Shown here one piece after another: positions 13,901-25,366 of a stretch of 64,000 nt of DNA; the stretch's first letter is position 1, and the number at the start of each line of letters is the position of its first letter. Position numbers and translations under genes: made by a program. The stretch spans positions 45,425,813-45,489,812 of the forward strand of contig CM046855.1 of the NCBI GenBank assembly GCA_025617745.1, in the 5' to 3' direction. Origin of the DNA: Heliocidaris erythrogramma. Taxonomy: Eukaryota > Echinodermata > Echinoidea > Camarodonta > Echinometridae. The notes under the pieces are model-generated. The model worked only from the letters and a program-made list of their open reading frames with translations. It was not told where the DNA came from and ran no database searches.

Positions 13901-15979
13901 GTGAAATTCCCCAAAATGAAAAATGCTGTGAAATGTACCAAGTATGCTGTACCAGTAATTAGTTTTTTTGCATCAACTGCATCAACAGCCATGGAAAGTT
14001 GCATTCTTTGTATTATTTTTATTTGTATCAGTGCATGATTATTAGGGAGGTATTCCAGATCCTTCAAAAAAATTAGAACATTCAGTCAGTGAATAAGCCT
14101 TTAACCTTTGTATCCAATATTCAGTCTTCTTTAGGATCTACGACATGGACCGGGATGGATACATCTCAAACGGAGAGCTGTTCCAGGTCCTGAAGATGAT
14201 GGTGGGGTCAAACCTCAAAGACACACAGCTGCAGCAGATCGTAGACAAGACCATTACCAATGCTGACTTGGACGGTGATGGCAAAATATCCTATGATGAA
14301 TTCTGCACTGTAAGTGTTTGAATATTGGTAATTCCATCAAGTTACTGTACATATAAGCCGTTCTTTTTTTTAGGCTTTTGTTTTCGTGGATTTTGCAAAT
14401 TGTAGTAGGGTCGTAAATCTAACAACAATCGGCAGTAAGCTGGCAATGGGTGTCAATATTGATTTTAAGTAGCCTACATCGTGAAAACAATTCACAGAAT
14501 GCCTGTTTCCCTGTCATCTGCGAAAATATTGGCTTATACATTATGTAGTTTATGTCTCTTACTAGTCCAAGAACTACTTTTAGAAATATCGTCCAGAGGT
14601 CAAAGTTGCGAGTACCAGTCTATAGACCAAGACCCGAAATGTCACTTGTTCAGAGCAAAGATGTACACTAATGGAATTTTTATGCCTCCGCCCACCGTAG
14701 GTGGTGCCGGAGGCATTGTGTTTTTGGGTCGTCCGTCACCTTTTCGTTCTCGCGATAACTTAAAAACCGTTCGGCGGATCAGCTTGTAACTTGGCTCATG
14801 TATGCATATGGGAGGAACGATGAACTGATTAGATTTTGGGGTCTCAAGGTCAAAGGTCAAAGTTCATAGAGGTCATTATATACATAAAAATGGTTTGTTC
14901 TTGTGATAACTTAGGAACCGTTTGGCGGATCAGCTTCTAACGTGGCCCATGTATTCATATGGGAGGGACGATGAACTGATTAGATTTTGGGGTCTCAAGG
15001 TCAAAGGTCAAAGGTCATAGAGGTCATTATATACATAAATATGGTTCATTCTTGTGATAACTTAGGAACCGTTTGGCGGATCAGCTTCTAACTTGGCCCA
15101 TGTATTCATGAACTGATAAGATTTTAGGGTCTTGAGGTCAAAGGTCAAAGGTCATAGAGGTCATTATATACATAAAAATGGTTATTTCTCGCAATAACTG
15201 AAGAACTGTTTGACAGATCAGCTTCTAACCTGGCCCATGTTTGCATATGGGAGGGACGATGAACTGGTTAGATTTTGGGGTCTCAAGGTCAAAGGTCAAA
15301 GGTTGAGGTGTCATTATGTACATACAAATGGTTCGTTCTCGCAATAACTTCAGAACTGTTTGACAGATCAACCTCTAACTTGGCCCATGTATGCATATGT
15401 GAGGGACGATGAACTGATTAGATTTTAGGGTCTAAAGGTCAAAGTTCAAAGGTCATAGAGGTCATTATAGGCCTACCTATTTTAGAAATTTCAAGGGGAC
15501 AGTGGTCTATTTGCTGTAAAATATCTATTTCCTAGGTGTATTTGATGATTGTAAGTCATCAATGGTAAGTTTTTTATTTGAAAATGAAATGAAATAAATA
15601 TTTTGTCTCCTGTGCATTTTAAGTGAAAAGATTTGTAATTTTGTTGGACCAATCCTTTTTAGAGTGTACATGTATGCCATACATTTCCAATCTGGTGATG
15701 GCGGAGGCATAAATTCCGACCGTGTGCGGTCGAATATTCATCTAGTTTGAGATCAGCATCTGAAAAGTTGGTCCTGTGACCCTGTAGTCTAAGTTTGTGG
15801 CTCTTACTATATTGTACTAAGTCCTAATACTGAGTCCAAGTCAATGACCATTCCAAATTATGACCAGGTTTTGTTTTGTTGATATTATGAAAGCTTATAA
15901 TCATTCCCCTTTTTGTTTCATTTCTATACAGGTTGTTGCAAACACAGACATCCATCAGAAGGTGGTCGTCGATGTATAG
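7802..15979 (+). CDS. PPP3R1: Calcineurin subunit B (protein phosphatase 2B regulatory subunit), exons 2-5
   Basis: Regulatory EF-hand subunit that binds calcineurin A and activates this cytosolic Ca2+/calmodulin-dependent phosphatase. Coding exons are 7802-7978, 13024-13083, 14125-14309 and 15932-15979, all with AG/GT borders and matching phases (1, 1, 0). They give residues 15-170 of the family's standard 170, ending in the conserved VVVDV. Four EF-hand loops are intact: residues 31-42 ([12 protein letters not shown]), 63-74 ([12 protein letters not shown]), 100-111 and 141-152. The linker with [15 protein letters not shown] and the [12 protein letters not shown] helix is nearly identical to vertebrate and fly proteins. 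The exon with the N-terminal, normally myristoylated MGNE segment was not found in 1-7800 and is probably upstream. One oddity is residue 95, Phe where other animals have Ala (LRFFFR for LRFAFR). CAMKMT lies downstream in convergent orientation. The identification is very secure; the gene is partial in this window. Confidence 0.97.
8702..9240. repeat. Tandem duplication of about 290 bp with internal decamers
   Basis: AGCTTGAGCTATAATCCC at 8702 and AGCTTGAGCTATTATCCC at 8994 start two diverged units sharing CAAACTGGGGCTT and GGTTAATT-GCCAGTGAA. Between them lie 4.7 copies of CTGATCTAAG (8931-8977). It lies in calcineurin B intron 2. Confidence 0.7.
10566..10930. repeat. Interspersed repeat, copy 1 (ATGGGACTGCACACAC family)
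   Basis: Begins GTGGTCATGCAATTACAGTG and ends AGCTCACAAATTATTTTTCA. The same start and end occur at 49776-50200. The start also occurs inverted at about 30258-30300. It lies in calcineurin B intron 2. Confidence 0.65.
11283..11350 (-). repeat. tRNA-like head of a SINE
   Basis: On the minus strand, TGGTGGTATAGTGGTTAA resembles the D-arm and box A of a tRNA, and GGATTCAACTCCC resembles box B, at the right spacing. The acceptor stem is not convincing, so this is more likely a tRNA-derived SINE than a functional tRNA. The body may continue down to about 11130. Confidence 0.45.
11481..11674. mobile_element. Palindromic MITE, CAGTCAAACCTG family, copy 1
   Basis: TACAGTCAAACCTGC at the left and CAGGTTTCATTGTA at the right. 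The interior has repeated inverted ATAAAGACCACCTG and CTTGTCTCCCTTGAG. It lies in calcineurin B intron 2. Confidence 0.8.
12810..12930. mobile_element. Palindromic MITE, CAGTCAAACCTG family, copy 2 (short)
   Basis: GCAGTCAAACCTGTCTATAG at the left and AGACAGGTTTGACTGTA at the right; shorter than copy 1. Confidence 0.75.
12987..13015 (+). repeat. CT microsatellite in the polypyrimidine tract of calcineurin B exon 3
   Basis: CTCTCT repeat with one TG interruption, ending 8 nt before the acceptor AG. It can supply the whole pyrimidine tract. Confidence 0.85.
13024..13083 (+). CDS. PPP3R1: Calcineurin B exon 3
   Basis: A 60-nt exon encoding residues 74-93, [20 protein letters not shown], with the last base starting codon 94. 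The acceptor at 13021-13023 follows a nearly pure CT microsatellite that serves as its polypyrimidine tract. The donor is gtaagt. Confidence 0.95.
13286..13318. repeat. Short telomere-like CCCTAA stretch
   Basis: CTAACCCTAACCCTAAACC with diverged neighbours, in calcineurin B intron 3. A TTAGGG stretch in the other orientation is at 23880-23909. Confidence 0.6.
14125..14309 (+). CDS. PPP3R1: Calcineurin B exon 4 (EF-hands 3 and 4)
   Basis: Encodes residues 94-155 from the split Phe codon through YDEFCT, including EF-hand loops [12 protein letters not shown] and [12 protein letters not shown]. The acceptor is ...atattcag and the donor gtaagtg. A second AG ten bases inside the exon (tttag at 14130-14134) would leave codon 94 as a stop, so the first AG is the right one. 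Confidence 0.95.
14682..15710. mobile_element. Repeat element with ATGCCTCCGCC ends and five internal units of about 150 bp
   Basis: The ends are ATGCCTCCGCC and its inverse GGCGGAGGCAT. Internal units anchored at about 14841, 14992, 15129, 15280 and 15430 each carry GATTAGATTTTGGGGTCTC, then AAGGTCAAAGGTCAAAGGTC and nearby AGAGGTCATTATA. It lies in calcineurin B intron 4, oriented unrelated to splicing. Confidence 0.8.
15932..15979 (+). CDS. PPP3R1: Calcineurin B terminal coding exon 5
   Basis: Encodes [15 protein letters not shown] and a TAG stop, matching the family's C-terminus (VVGGLDIHKKMVVDV in vertebrates). The acceptor is ...ttctatacag. Confidence 0.95.
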   Translation, partial: VVANTDIHQKVVVDV

Positions 15980-16394
15980 CCCCTCCCCCTGGAACCTCCC
16001 AGCTAGCTCCAAGCTGCAGTTATCTTAATCTCTCTTTCTCTCCCCCTCTCCCTCTCTCTTTCCCTCTTTCTCTATCTCCGTCAGTCTATTTACTTATATT
16101 TCATTTATCTTCAATGCAATGTTGTTAAGTTAGCATATAAACGAAAAATTTAAAAAATGGATTAAAAAAAAAAATCTGTCATCATGGAATCCTCATTTGC
16201 TAACCCTCTCCTCTTCCTAAATTCCTTTCCATCTCTAAGTGTTCAGTGTCATAGATGGCGCATCATACCCAAAATTTATACCTGGCACAATAAGTTCAGA
16301 CTAAGAAGAACTAGGCTTTCCACCTGAAATACAAAAGGGTAATTATTTGTATCAAGATATAACAGCGAAAGTCAAGCATGATTATTATCTTGTC

Positions 16395-16400
16395 AATAAA
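16395..16400 (+). promoter_or_regulatory. Candidate polyadenylation signal for calcineurin B
   Basis: This is an AATAAA about 415 nt after the calcineurin B stop codon, and the first one I saw. Later AATAAA motifs exist in the AT-rich sequence to about 22 kb, so a longer 3'UTR is possible. Confidence 0.35.
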
Positions 16401-19400
16401 GATAAATTTTATGACACATGTTTGTGAAAAACAGTGGACGAATGTTTCAAATTCCACGAGTTGTATCATTTTGAAAATGATTAACAGATAATGGAATGTT
16501 TTTAACTTGTAAAGGAGACGCTGAAATATGGAAGCTTTTTCTGAAGGTGTGTTAAGACAGCCATGGGCCTCTTCTCACTTTTGGTTTGGAACGAGGAAGG
16601 TGGTAGATAATTCACATGTTGATGATTGACGCATTGAACGTGGGATGCACCATTTAAGCCGTTGACTACTAACTCAATCTCATTCCCTAGGCTTAATACA
16701 GGAGCTACCCAGTGTCTGTAAGCAATGGTTGAATACAGACAGTTTTCTTCTTGATTTTGCTGAACAAAAAAAAAAAGGCTTCAGAATTTGACGATCCCCC
16801 TCTTTAGTCACTCTTTCCTCTTTGATACGTAATGAAATCCTGATGTGTGCACCACTATGGTAATTTATATAAAAAGAAGTTTTAGTTCTTTCACTTCTTA
16901 CATACGGGAGATACTAACAACATTTCTTCATCCTATTGTTATGAACTCATTTGATTAATTTGAGCTTCTGCAAAAGTGGAAAGAACACTCCCTTTTCTTT
17001 TTCTACATTGTATAGTACTGTAAAGCTTTGCCATCACCCTGCTAGATTCGTGCATGATTCGTCTATGATCCGTCTCGATCTCCCACATACCAACCTTATC
17101 CTTGCCTATTTCAACATTTTTCGAAGGATGTCGCAGAAAGTATGCAGAAGTAGTCACCATATCATTTTGACCTTTGACCTTTAACCTTCATGATGACAAA
17201 CCAGTGGCAGAGAATTTGAAAGTATTCCTTTCGCAAACTGTACATAATCATTTTTTTTTTCTTTTCATTCTTGTAGGTAAATGGTTCAGGATTATGGGAT
17301 GTGGATATGTGTTTCTTTAGTAGCGTAGGGTTGAGGAGTGTGTTTTGTTTTCTTCGGATATCATACGGGTAGATTGAAAAGTTTATCTGTATCACGTCAC
17401 AAACTCTTTACCGTCGGTGAATGTCGTCGATCTTAGTTCATGTGAATGGTGGACAATTTCTTTGCATTGTATCTTTAAGTGTTTCTCATAAACTGGAAAA
17501 AGAAAAATTGAGTTTTGTTATTAAAGAAATGAAATAATGTAAGATTTGAAATAGGCAATAGACGTCGTTTGATTCACAGAGCATTTGTTGTTGTTGTTTT
17601 CATTACTTATGGATGCAATATATCAAGATGTAATTGTTGTTTTGTACAGGCAGAAATAGTGGAACTCTTTTTCTTACATTATTCAAAATGTGGATTGTTA
17701 GAATTGAGTGTGTCAATTTATGTGCCAATATCATCTGCAAAGGGAATTGCATCTCTTGCTTTGCCAGTAATGCTTTCTAGATGAAGTAGCTTTATATTAC
17801 TGTTTACTGCTTACTATAGATTGACCATTTTATCCATCCTGTCGCCATTTTCTCCCGTTCCATCTCCAATTCCACATGGCTCATAAAACACCGGGAGCAT
17901 AAACGATATAAAGGTAGTTCATATGTATCTGTTTGGAAATTTGCTCAAGTATGATTATCTTTATGTTGGATCAGACAATTATAATGATAGATGTAAGAAT
18001 TAAATTTACCGATGGTCAAATTTGACAAAGCACATTTGCAAGAAAATATGACAAGAAGATTTCTTGTAATATCATCGGTGTATTAACTTCAACGGTTGAT
18101 GTGCAAATCATACAAAAATTTAATGAGATTTTCTATTCAAATATGTCATCCCTTCCCCTGCTCATCTCGTTGTCATGGTAACCCAGTATACAGTGTAATG
18201 ACATGACCTCCATTTTGAAATGGATTATTTCCCATCAACCAGTTTTTCCCTTCACAGTGCGCATTGTGGATTTGATGTTTTTAAATGATGTTAAATGATG
18301 GTGCCTTTGGGATGGAACTTTCTGTCCTCCCATTCACACAGTGTACCGCTCCTCTACATGTACCCGCCCACTTTCCATGGTGGGGAAATACCCTTAACCC
18401 TGGTGGGGAATCCCCTTAACACTGTCTCTACCAAAGAAAGGAGTGCATTTACAGAGTCAATGGCATTTCAGTCTAGCGGTAGGCAGAGGGTTGATGTACC
18501 ACAAATTATTTTTGAACATCCAAAACTGACACATGCAAAGTACCCAAAGAATATTTTACATAGTGAAGTACATGTAGATGAAGTCTTTTACTATTCGTTT
18601 TTTTATAAAGTACAGTCAAAGTGTAAGCAAGTTTTATTTTATGAATGCAGATTGATTAAAGCAGTTGTTATACACTACAGGCCTACTTGAGATTAAAGGA
18701 TAAGTTAGGTATTTCTTAAGTCTTGGAATGATTTTGTCTGTGGCCAATGGTGTTCCCAATAATGTTGCTTCCATTTTGTTTTTAAGAAAATGCAAGTAAA
18801 TGATAAACTTTTAATAGCTTTTTTGGTTCTAAAATTCCCAGTAGGCCTACTTTGATTTTGTGGAGATACATGGTGAAGTATTATTGACTTTTTAATCAAA
18901 AACATTTTTATCAGGTATTACAGACATCTTCTTGCCATTAAATTTGATGTACATTAGACATGCAAGAGATATATAAAAAAATATGCTTCTGCTGATATGT
19001 CCAGGACATATGTTGAAAACTAAAGGATTATGTTTTGAAGATATAGTTTGTGAAATTGTGTAATAATAATTTCAGAAATTACAAATTTTATTATTTATCA
19101 CGTTCACATGACAGTTTAGCTGTTGACCCATTTATGATCATTACATATTGCATTAGCCTTTCAAAGGTTTCAAGATCTGGCAAAATTCTCATCAATATAG
19201 TTCAGGTGATGTTATGCATCCACTGAAAATAATGTACGGTAAACCTATTTCTCATTTAAAGAGGATTGTTGCTATTTGCACGCACAGTATAATTCAAAAG
19301 CGATATGTATCTATAACAAAATATTTACAATTACCACACCTGTAAATATCTCTTTCTCTCTCTCTCTCTATATATGAAAGAATATATACATACTAAGTGT

Positions 19401-21485
19401 GTAATATTATCAACAACATATGTTTGTAGGGTATCTTAGAACTAAAAATGGGAAGCTTGTAAAGTGTGTGTATACTTTATACTCGATGTGGTTTTTAGAT
19501 GAGAATCAGCAAGTATGAAAGAGATTGATTTTTTTTTTCAAGGCATAGATTTGATATGTGAACTGTATCTTAGGTGTTATGTGAAGCTGTGTAATAATTG
19601 TGATGGTTATTTCAGAAGCGAAAGTTCATCTGGCATAATTGTAGCAATATAAATTCTTCTGTTGTACTCTGTATGGAAACAAATCCACTTTTTACAGTTG
19701 TAATATTACATGAATAGTTTAATAAATTAAGTTAAAATGTGACAGTTATATGGTAAAAAGGTCAAACTATAATTGGATCTGTATTTTGAAGCTAAATCTG
19801 TACTTCTGTGCTATAAATCAACTTCACATTTTATTACTACACTGCAGTGTCTTCAAAATCAGTTTCAGACGTATTTGATAAAGACTTCATTAAATCAATC
19901 TATGAAATTCATACATCAAAATTTAATTATGAACATTTCCGAAAAATCATTAATTGTAGGATACAGTACGGTAATATTGAATATTGTAAATTTGCAAAGA
20001 TTCAAACATAATTTTTTTAATAGGCAATAGAATAAGATGAAATTACACTCGGGTTGATTTTTTGTGTTTGATCCAACTCCCATTATTATAAACCCATGAT
20101 TAATGTGATTTGAACCAAATGACAAATTCCAGAAGCAGAATGAATTTTGAAAAACTGAAATATGCCAGTTGAATAATGCAGGTATTACGGAAGAGGTGCA
20201 TTTAGAAACTAGTTGACATTGTGAAATCTGTGCTTTTTTCTTTAAAATGAGAATCTTCTGATGAAGGTGTACTGTAGTAGAAGAGTATGATGCATGTTAT
20301 GGGGTTTTGTTTATATTCTATCTTGGAGAGACAAAATGTAAAATCTTCAGATGAAATTTTATTTACATGTGAAATTTCCGAGGGGCAGGCTCCCATATAC
20401 GTGCGTGTGTGGATTTTTTTGTTATTGTTTCCATTTGTTCCACCCCCTCCTTATGTTTTGCTGTGGCTTTTCATTTTTATTTTTTTTTCTATTCTGAATG
20501 AGAGTTTGATGTATATTGCTTAGTTATGTATGTGTAGATATCTATTCAAATAATGTTTTCATTATAACAATTTAGAATGATTTGATATGATTATGTTTCA
20601 TGAAAAGTGTAAGTTTGAAAATTCCGAATTTTTCTGTGGCATGTCATCTCTGTTCGTCTGTTCATTTAATTTTGGTCAGCCGGTCCCAAATTGGCAATGC
20701 AGTGTATTTACTTTTTATGGCCCTGAGATAAAATCCACTCTTATTTCACATTAATAGTCTTAAAATTCTTTAGACTTGATGAAAATAATGCTAACTGTAT
20801 ACTTCAGTGGAATTGAAAATAACTCTCAACATTGTAGGACAGACATGAAATGGAAAGTTATGCATTTGTACAGACAGAAAACTTACACAGACTGGGTAAA
20901 GTGTGAATTGTACGTTTGGCCGTAAAGTTACATTGAAATTTCAGCCAAGTACATTTTTCCTGTTAAAGTGTGCAAACAAAACTTTTAGTGAGTATGAAAA
21001 GAAATTGATTCCTTATGCTGAAACCTATTTAAAGGGACTGTAATACACTAATAATGCTGATAAGGAAAGACATATGTAGCAGATAAACTTTTCTTGTATT
21101 CAGTTCTAGCGTGTCAAGTAGAATCACAAAATTGCACCATTAACTGTCATGCAGTCTATTTGAATATACTGCAATTTAAAGTTGCATGTAGCAATCTCCA
21201 TTGTGTACAAGTAAAATCATGCCAAATAAGTGTTAACCTCTTTACTATGGCCGCAAATAAACTTGTATATTGGTTGGTATTAGTGTTCAGAGACTTGTGC
21301 AGAATATCGTATATAACGTGTATAGTTTTACCTTTTAAAAAAAGTTAATTTGCAATTAATGCCTCACATCATTATCTTTTGCTTGTCTTGAAAGCAACAG
21401 ATCATGTAGTTGTAAATTGGAAGCCATGATGAGCTGGTATAATATATAAATGATATGATTCACCTGAAATTTTGGCATGATATCT

Positions 21486-21630
21486 GGGGAGCGTTTCATC
21501 AAGCGTTTTGTCAGTGATTTTCACCGACAACTGTTATAAGCTACTGAAATCCTTGCGTCTGATTGGCTGAGAGCAAATTTGTCAGTAAAAATCACTGACA
21601 AGACACTTAATTGATGAAACACTCCCCTGG
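21486..21630. mobile_element. Fold-back MITE, GAGCGTTTCATCAAGCG family, copy 1
   Basis: Terminal GGGGAGCGTTTCATCAAGCG has its inverse at the right (TTGATGAAACACTCCCC). The centre has TTATAAGCTACTGAAATCC and GATTGGCTGAGAGCAAATTT. Confidence 0.8.
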
Positions 21631-23141
21631 AATTATCTTATGCTAGGAGGAGTGTGCTATGAGACCACATTTTAGACAGAATTTGCATCCAGGATTGGGT
21701 AAAATATGTTTGATCTTTGTGATGCAAGAATGGAAACTCCATGTAATACACACATTAATTATTGTTTGGAATGTTCTGATGTAGGTTGCATGCTCCTCTT
21801 CTGTACACACAATGGATAGATGTAATCTTCATTGGTGGTGATCATGATTGAGTGAATGCCCATACGGCAGGATTGGACGATCTAATCGAGGCTGAATTAT
21901 TTAAGGTCACCTGATTTTGCTACGTGTAGCTTTTCACAAAGACAAGCAGATTTGAATAGTGTGTTTATAAACTATAAAAAAATCATGAATGGAAGTTGTA
22001 GTTTATGCTAAAATCAAAAGATATATGTTTACACTGTAGGATCTAGTTCTTAAATGTGATATTGCACAATTTACATTTTCTTGTATATTTTGATCTTGTT
22101 TGCAAATGATTTATATGTTAACTTTTTTTATTTAAATGTTTGTTTTCTTGTACATTGTGTATTCATGTTTTAAACAAACAATTCCATGTGGGAATATACA
22201 TTTTCTCTTAAAAAGATAAGTCTAATAAAGTCGGAATAAGACAGAAAGATTAAATCAGTTGAAGATAAAATAATACTTCACTCAAGACTGAGGGCATAGG
22301 TGTGTATATATTATTTATGTACTCGCCAAAGCTGCAAAGAAATTGCTGTTTACCATATTAGGGCTGTAACCAAAATTTTAATTTTCCATTCAATAATCAT
22401 GTTTGTTTTGTAAGCCTGCCGTATACTGCATTCACAGCTGCTGCTACCTAAAGTCTCTTATAATCTCTAATAAAATGTTCTAAAATCAAATGATATAATG
22501 AATATGAATATTGTTCCCAGATAGGTCTACAACCCCTTTTGCTCCGTAATGTTAGTTTAGAATGTTATAAACATACTGTGAAGCTTTAAGAATGCATTAA
22601 GGCCTTTACGAGAACAAGTGATATATACATATTACAGTGAAGACAAAACACTCTAAAATAAATGAGCAAAAAGCTTGAAACTACGTGTACTTCAAGAAAC
22701 AGAGAAATATTTCACTTTTTTACAGCTAACATAATGTACACGTATGTGGTACATTTATTATCTATGGAAAAAATAATTCTTTTTAATTGCCCACAGAGAT
22801 TTTGGGTAGCAGCATTTGTTTTTATAGAGTGATGTAGAGTGTAGATGTATGTAGAAGACCCATTCTGAAGTTTGGATGTACAATATATGTTTTGTTTCAT
22901 TTAAAATGTACCAGCCCAAAGTGCACCGATGTCTCATCAAGAATGCAGATTTCTCGGCCACTTTGGGCAAAACATTTGGATGTTTCCTCTTTCTTTTAAT
23001 ATTATTTATATCATACAAAAAAGGTTATGTTTTTCTTGTTCAATTAAATACTTCCTAATTTGGAAAAGTTTCATTACGAGTATTTTTTGTTGTTAAAATT
23101 TCTGGTGAGGAAATATTGATTGCATTGAATAGGTACATGAT

Positions 23142-23473
23142 CAGGGGCGGATCCAGGATTTAGTATTGGGGGGGGGGGGGGGGGGCACACAAATGCAGGT
23201 TTGTCAATTTTTGGAAAAGGGTAGACCTGTATTTTTTTTGTCTTGCCAGCTCCTCAAAAAGTCGCACAGTGGGGGGGGGGGGGGGGGGGGGTCCACTTTC
23301 CCTCCAAAATTTTCTGACAAGCAAGCCCCCCCCAAAAAAGTTTTCATTCTAAAAGGGGGGGGGGACACAATCGACAAAAGGGCGGATCCTTTATGGACAG
23401 AATGCATACTTTTCTTCCAATCCAAAGGGGGGGGGCACAGGCCAGAAGTGCCCCCACCCTGGATCTGCCACTG
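23142..23473. mobile_element. hAT-like MITE with 8-bp target duplication
   Basis: Starts CAGGGGCGGATCCAGG and ends with inverted CCTGGATCTGCCACTG. TACATGAT flanks both sides (23134-23141 and 23474-23481). The interior is dominated by G runs. Confidence 0.8.
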
Positions 23474-23985
23474 TACATGATCATGTACATTTAAACGCAC
23501 GAGAGAAAGATATTAGCCCTCTTTACTAATTGTATTACATGCACATTACTCTCTAGAACCCCCGTTACCGTTAATTCACCTGCTAAGGCTGCTATGCATA
23601 ATAGCATCTCTTTGCATGGAATACACTTTATATACGCTAGTTGTTGCTATGTCTGACAAGCCTGTGGCAAGCTTTTGAGTTGTCACAAGAAATATTTTTC
23701 AAGAAGTGTGCATATAAATTAGTAAATGGTTCTATCCAGAGAAAGGGGGAGATGTAGAGAGGGAGGGACAGAGACAGAAAAAGGGAGATGAGAAAGAGGG
23801 TGACGCGACATTTGCTCCTCCGTTCATATCTCGAAAGGTCAAAGGTTAAGGTCAAGGTCATGATTTGATTTTTTGTGAAGATTAGGATTAGGGTTAGGGT
23901 TAGGATTAACATGGCAAAGTTAGACCGGAGCAATTGTCGCAGGAGCAATTGTCATGGAACCGAGAAAGAGGGGGGGGGGGAACCA

Positions 23986-23989
<4 letters not shown>

Positions 23990-24022
<33 letters not shown>

Positions 24023-24180
24023 AAGACAGATGAGGGGGAAAGGGAGAGACAGACACAGGGAGGATTGGGAGAAAGGAAAGGGAAAGGAAGGAAAGGGAAA
24101 GGAAGGGGAGGGGAAGGGGATATGAGAGGGGATATGAGAGGGGATATGAGAAAGGATATGAGAAGGAGATTATGCAGAGA
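23990..24180. repeat. GA-rich and GGATAT-type purine tract
   Basis: (GA)n at 23994-24017, GGAAAGG-type repeats, then four copies of a decamer-like GGATATGAGA. Confidence 0.8.
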
Positions 24181-24338
24181 GAAAAGTTTATTTTAGCATC
24201 TATTCTTTTCTTCTTTTAAATCAAACCGATACTTTGGATTTCTAAAATAATATTTCCTTCTTTTACTGTAGAATCAGTAGAATGTTAATTTTTACTAAAT
24301 GAAAAAGTGAACATTTTGGATACAAAGTCCATGGCTAC

Positions 24339-24673
24339 TTAAAGGGACTGGCAAGTCGTAATCCATGGGCCTGACCAGTTGGCCTGACTCGGGGAAATTC
24401 GGATACAATCAGGTCCAATCGTGCGCTACCGAAGGAATGTTATTGCCGAATTCCTCGCTTGATCGTTAACTCGAATCCCTACATACGTAACCGACCAATG
24501 AGATTCAAATACTGGAATAAAGAACGGGCGATCTTGTTTACTCAAATCTGGGTCAATGTGCGAACTTTTATTAGCTGCGCGCGATAAATTGAAGTCGCTT
24601 TGAACTTTGATCCAGAGAAAGGAGCAGCCAACAGTAAAACCGCCCATAGATTGCGACTTGTCGCTCCCTTTAA
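24339..24673. mobile_element. TTAA-flanked MITE
   Basis: Left end TTAAAGGGACTGGCAAGTCG, and right end inverted TTAAAGGGAGCGACAAGTCG. It is about 335 bp long with no coding potential. It fits the T2/Kolobok terminal pattern. Confidence 0.7.
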
Positions 24674-25139
24674 TATCTTTCTTACTTTCCTCACTTCACT
24701 TTGAAGTTTAATACCTTCAGTTCTCTCCCTCTCTATATCCCCTATCATACTCAGTCTTACTTGCTGTGCTGTGTATGATATTAGTGGCACAAATATCCAA
24801 CACTATTTTCTCTTTTCAAACATAACTTTAAATTTCATGTTTCTGAACCACACCACAGACGGATTCCTTTGATGAAGGATAGTCACAAATCCTGCATCAT
24901 GGTGTCCCTTTAAGTTTTCAGCTGTGAAATATTCACGAAATATAACCCACCACTGGGGTTACAGAATAAGTTTTCAAGCTGTAAGAACTAAAAATTTTCA
25001 TGTGTGTAGCGGGCTCTCTAGAACTTGAATGTAAACTGAGAGATGATACAGATTTGGCTGCAGAAAATGTCTTGCAGCTATTTTTTTTTTTAGCTAATCA
25101 ATCTGTCTTAACTCGACTTGTAATAAACTGTTCTTGGGT

Positions 25140-25366
25140 CAGTGGCGGATCCAGGGGGGCCGGGGCCCCCTCCCCTGGGACCAAAAAGGGACCCCCAAAA
25201 TGCTGAGGACCATTTTTTAAATTGTCCTTGTGTTGTTTTTTTTGCTTGTCAGAGATTTTGGGAGTTAAAAAGAGACCCCAAAACGCTGAGGACCCTTTTC
25301 TTTTTTTTTTGCTTGTCAAATTTTTGTGAATATTAAGCCCCCTCCAAGAAATCCTGGATCCGTCAC
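25140..25366. mobile_element. hAT-like MITE, second copy of the GGCGGATCC family
   Basis: Starts CAGTGGCGGATCCAGG and ends inverted TCCTGGATCCGTCACT. CTTGGGT occurs outside both ends (7 of 8 bases of a target duplication). Confidence 0.75.

Noticed and set aside
18295..18690. 131-residue open frame on the + strand
   Set aside because: No recognisable family, no splice support, and it lies in probable calcineurin B 3' sequence. Its composition looks like chance.
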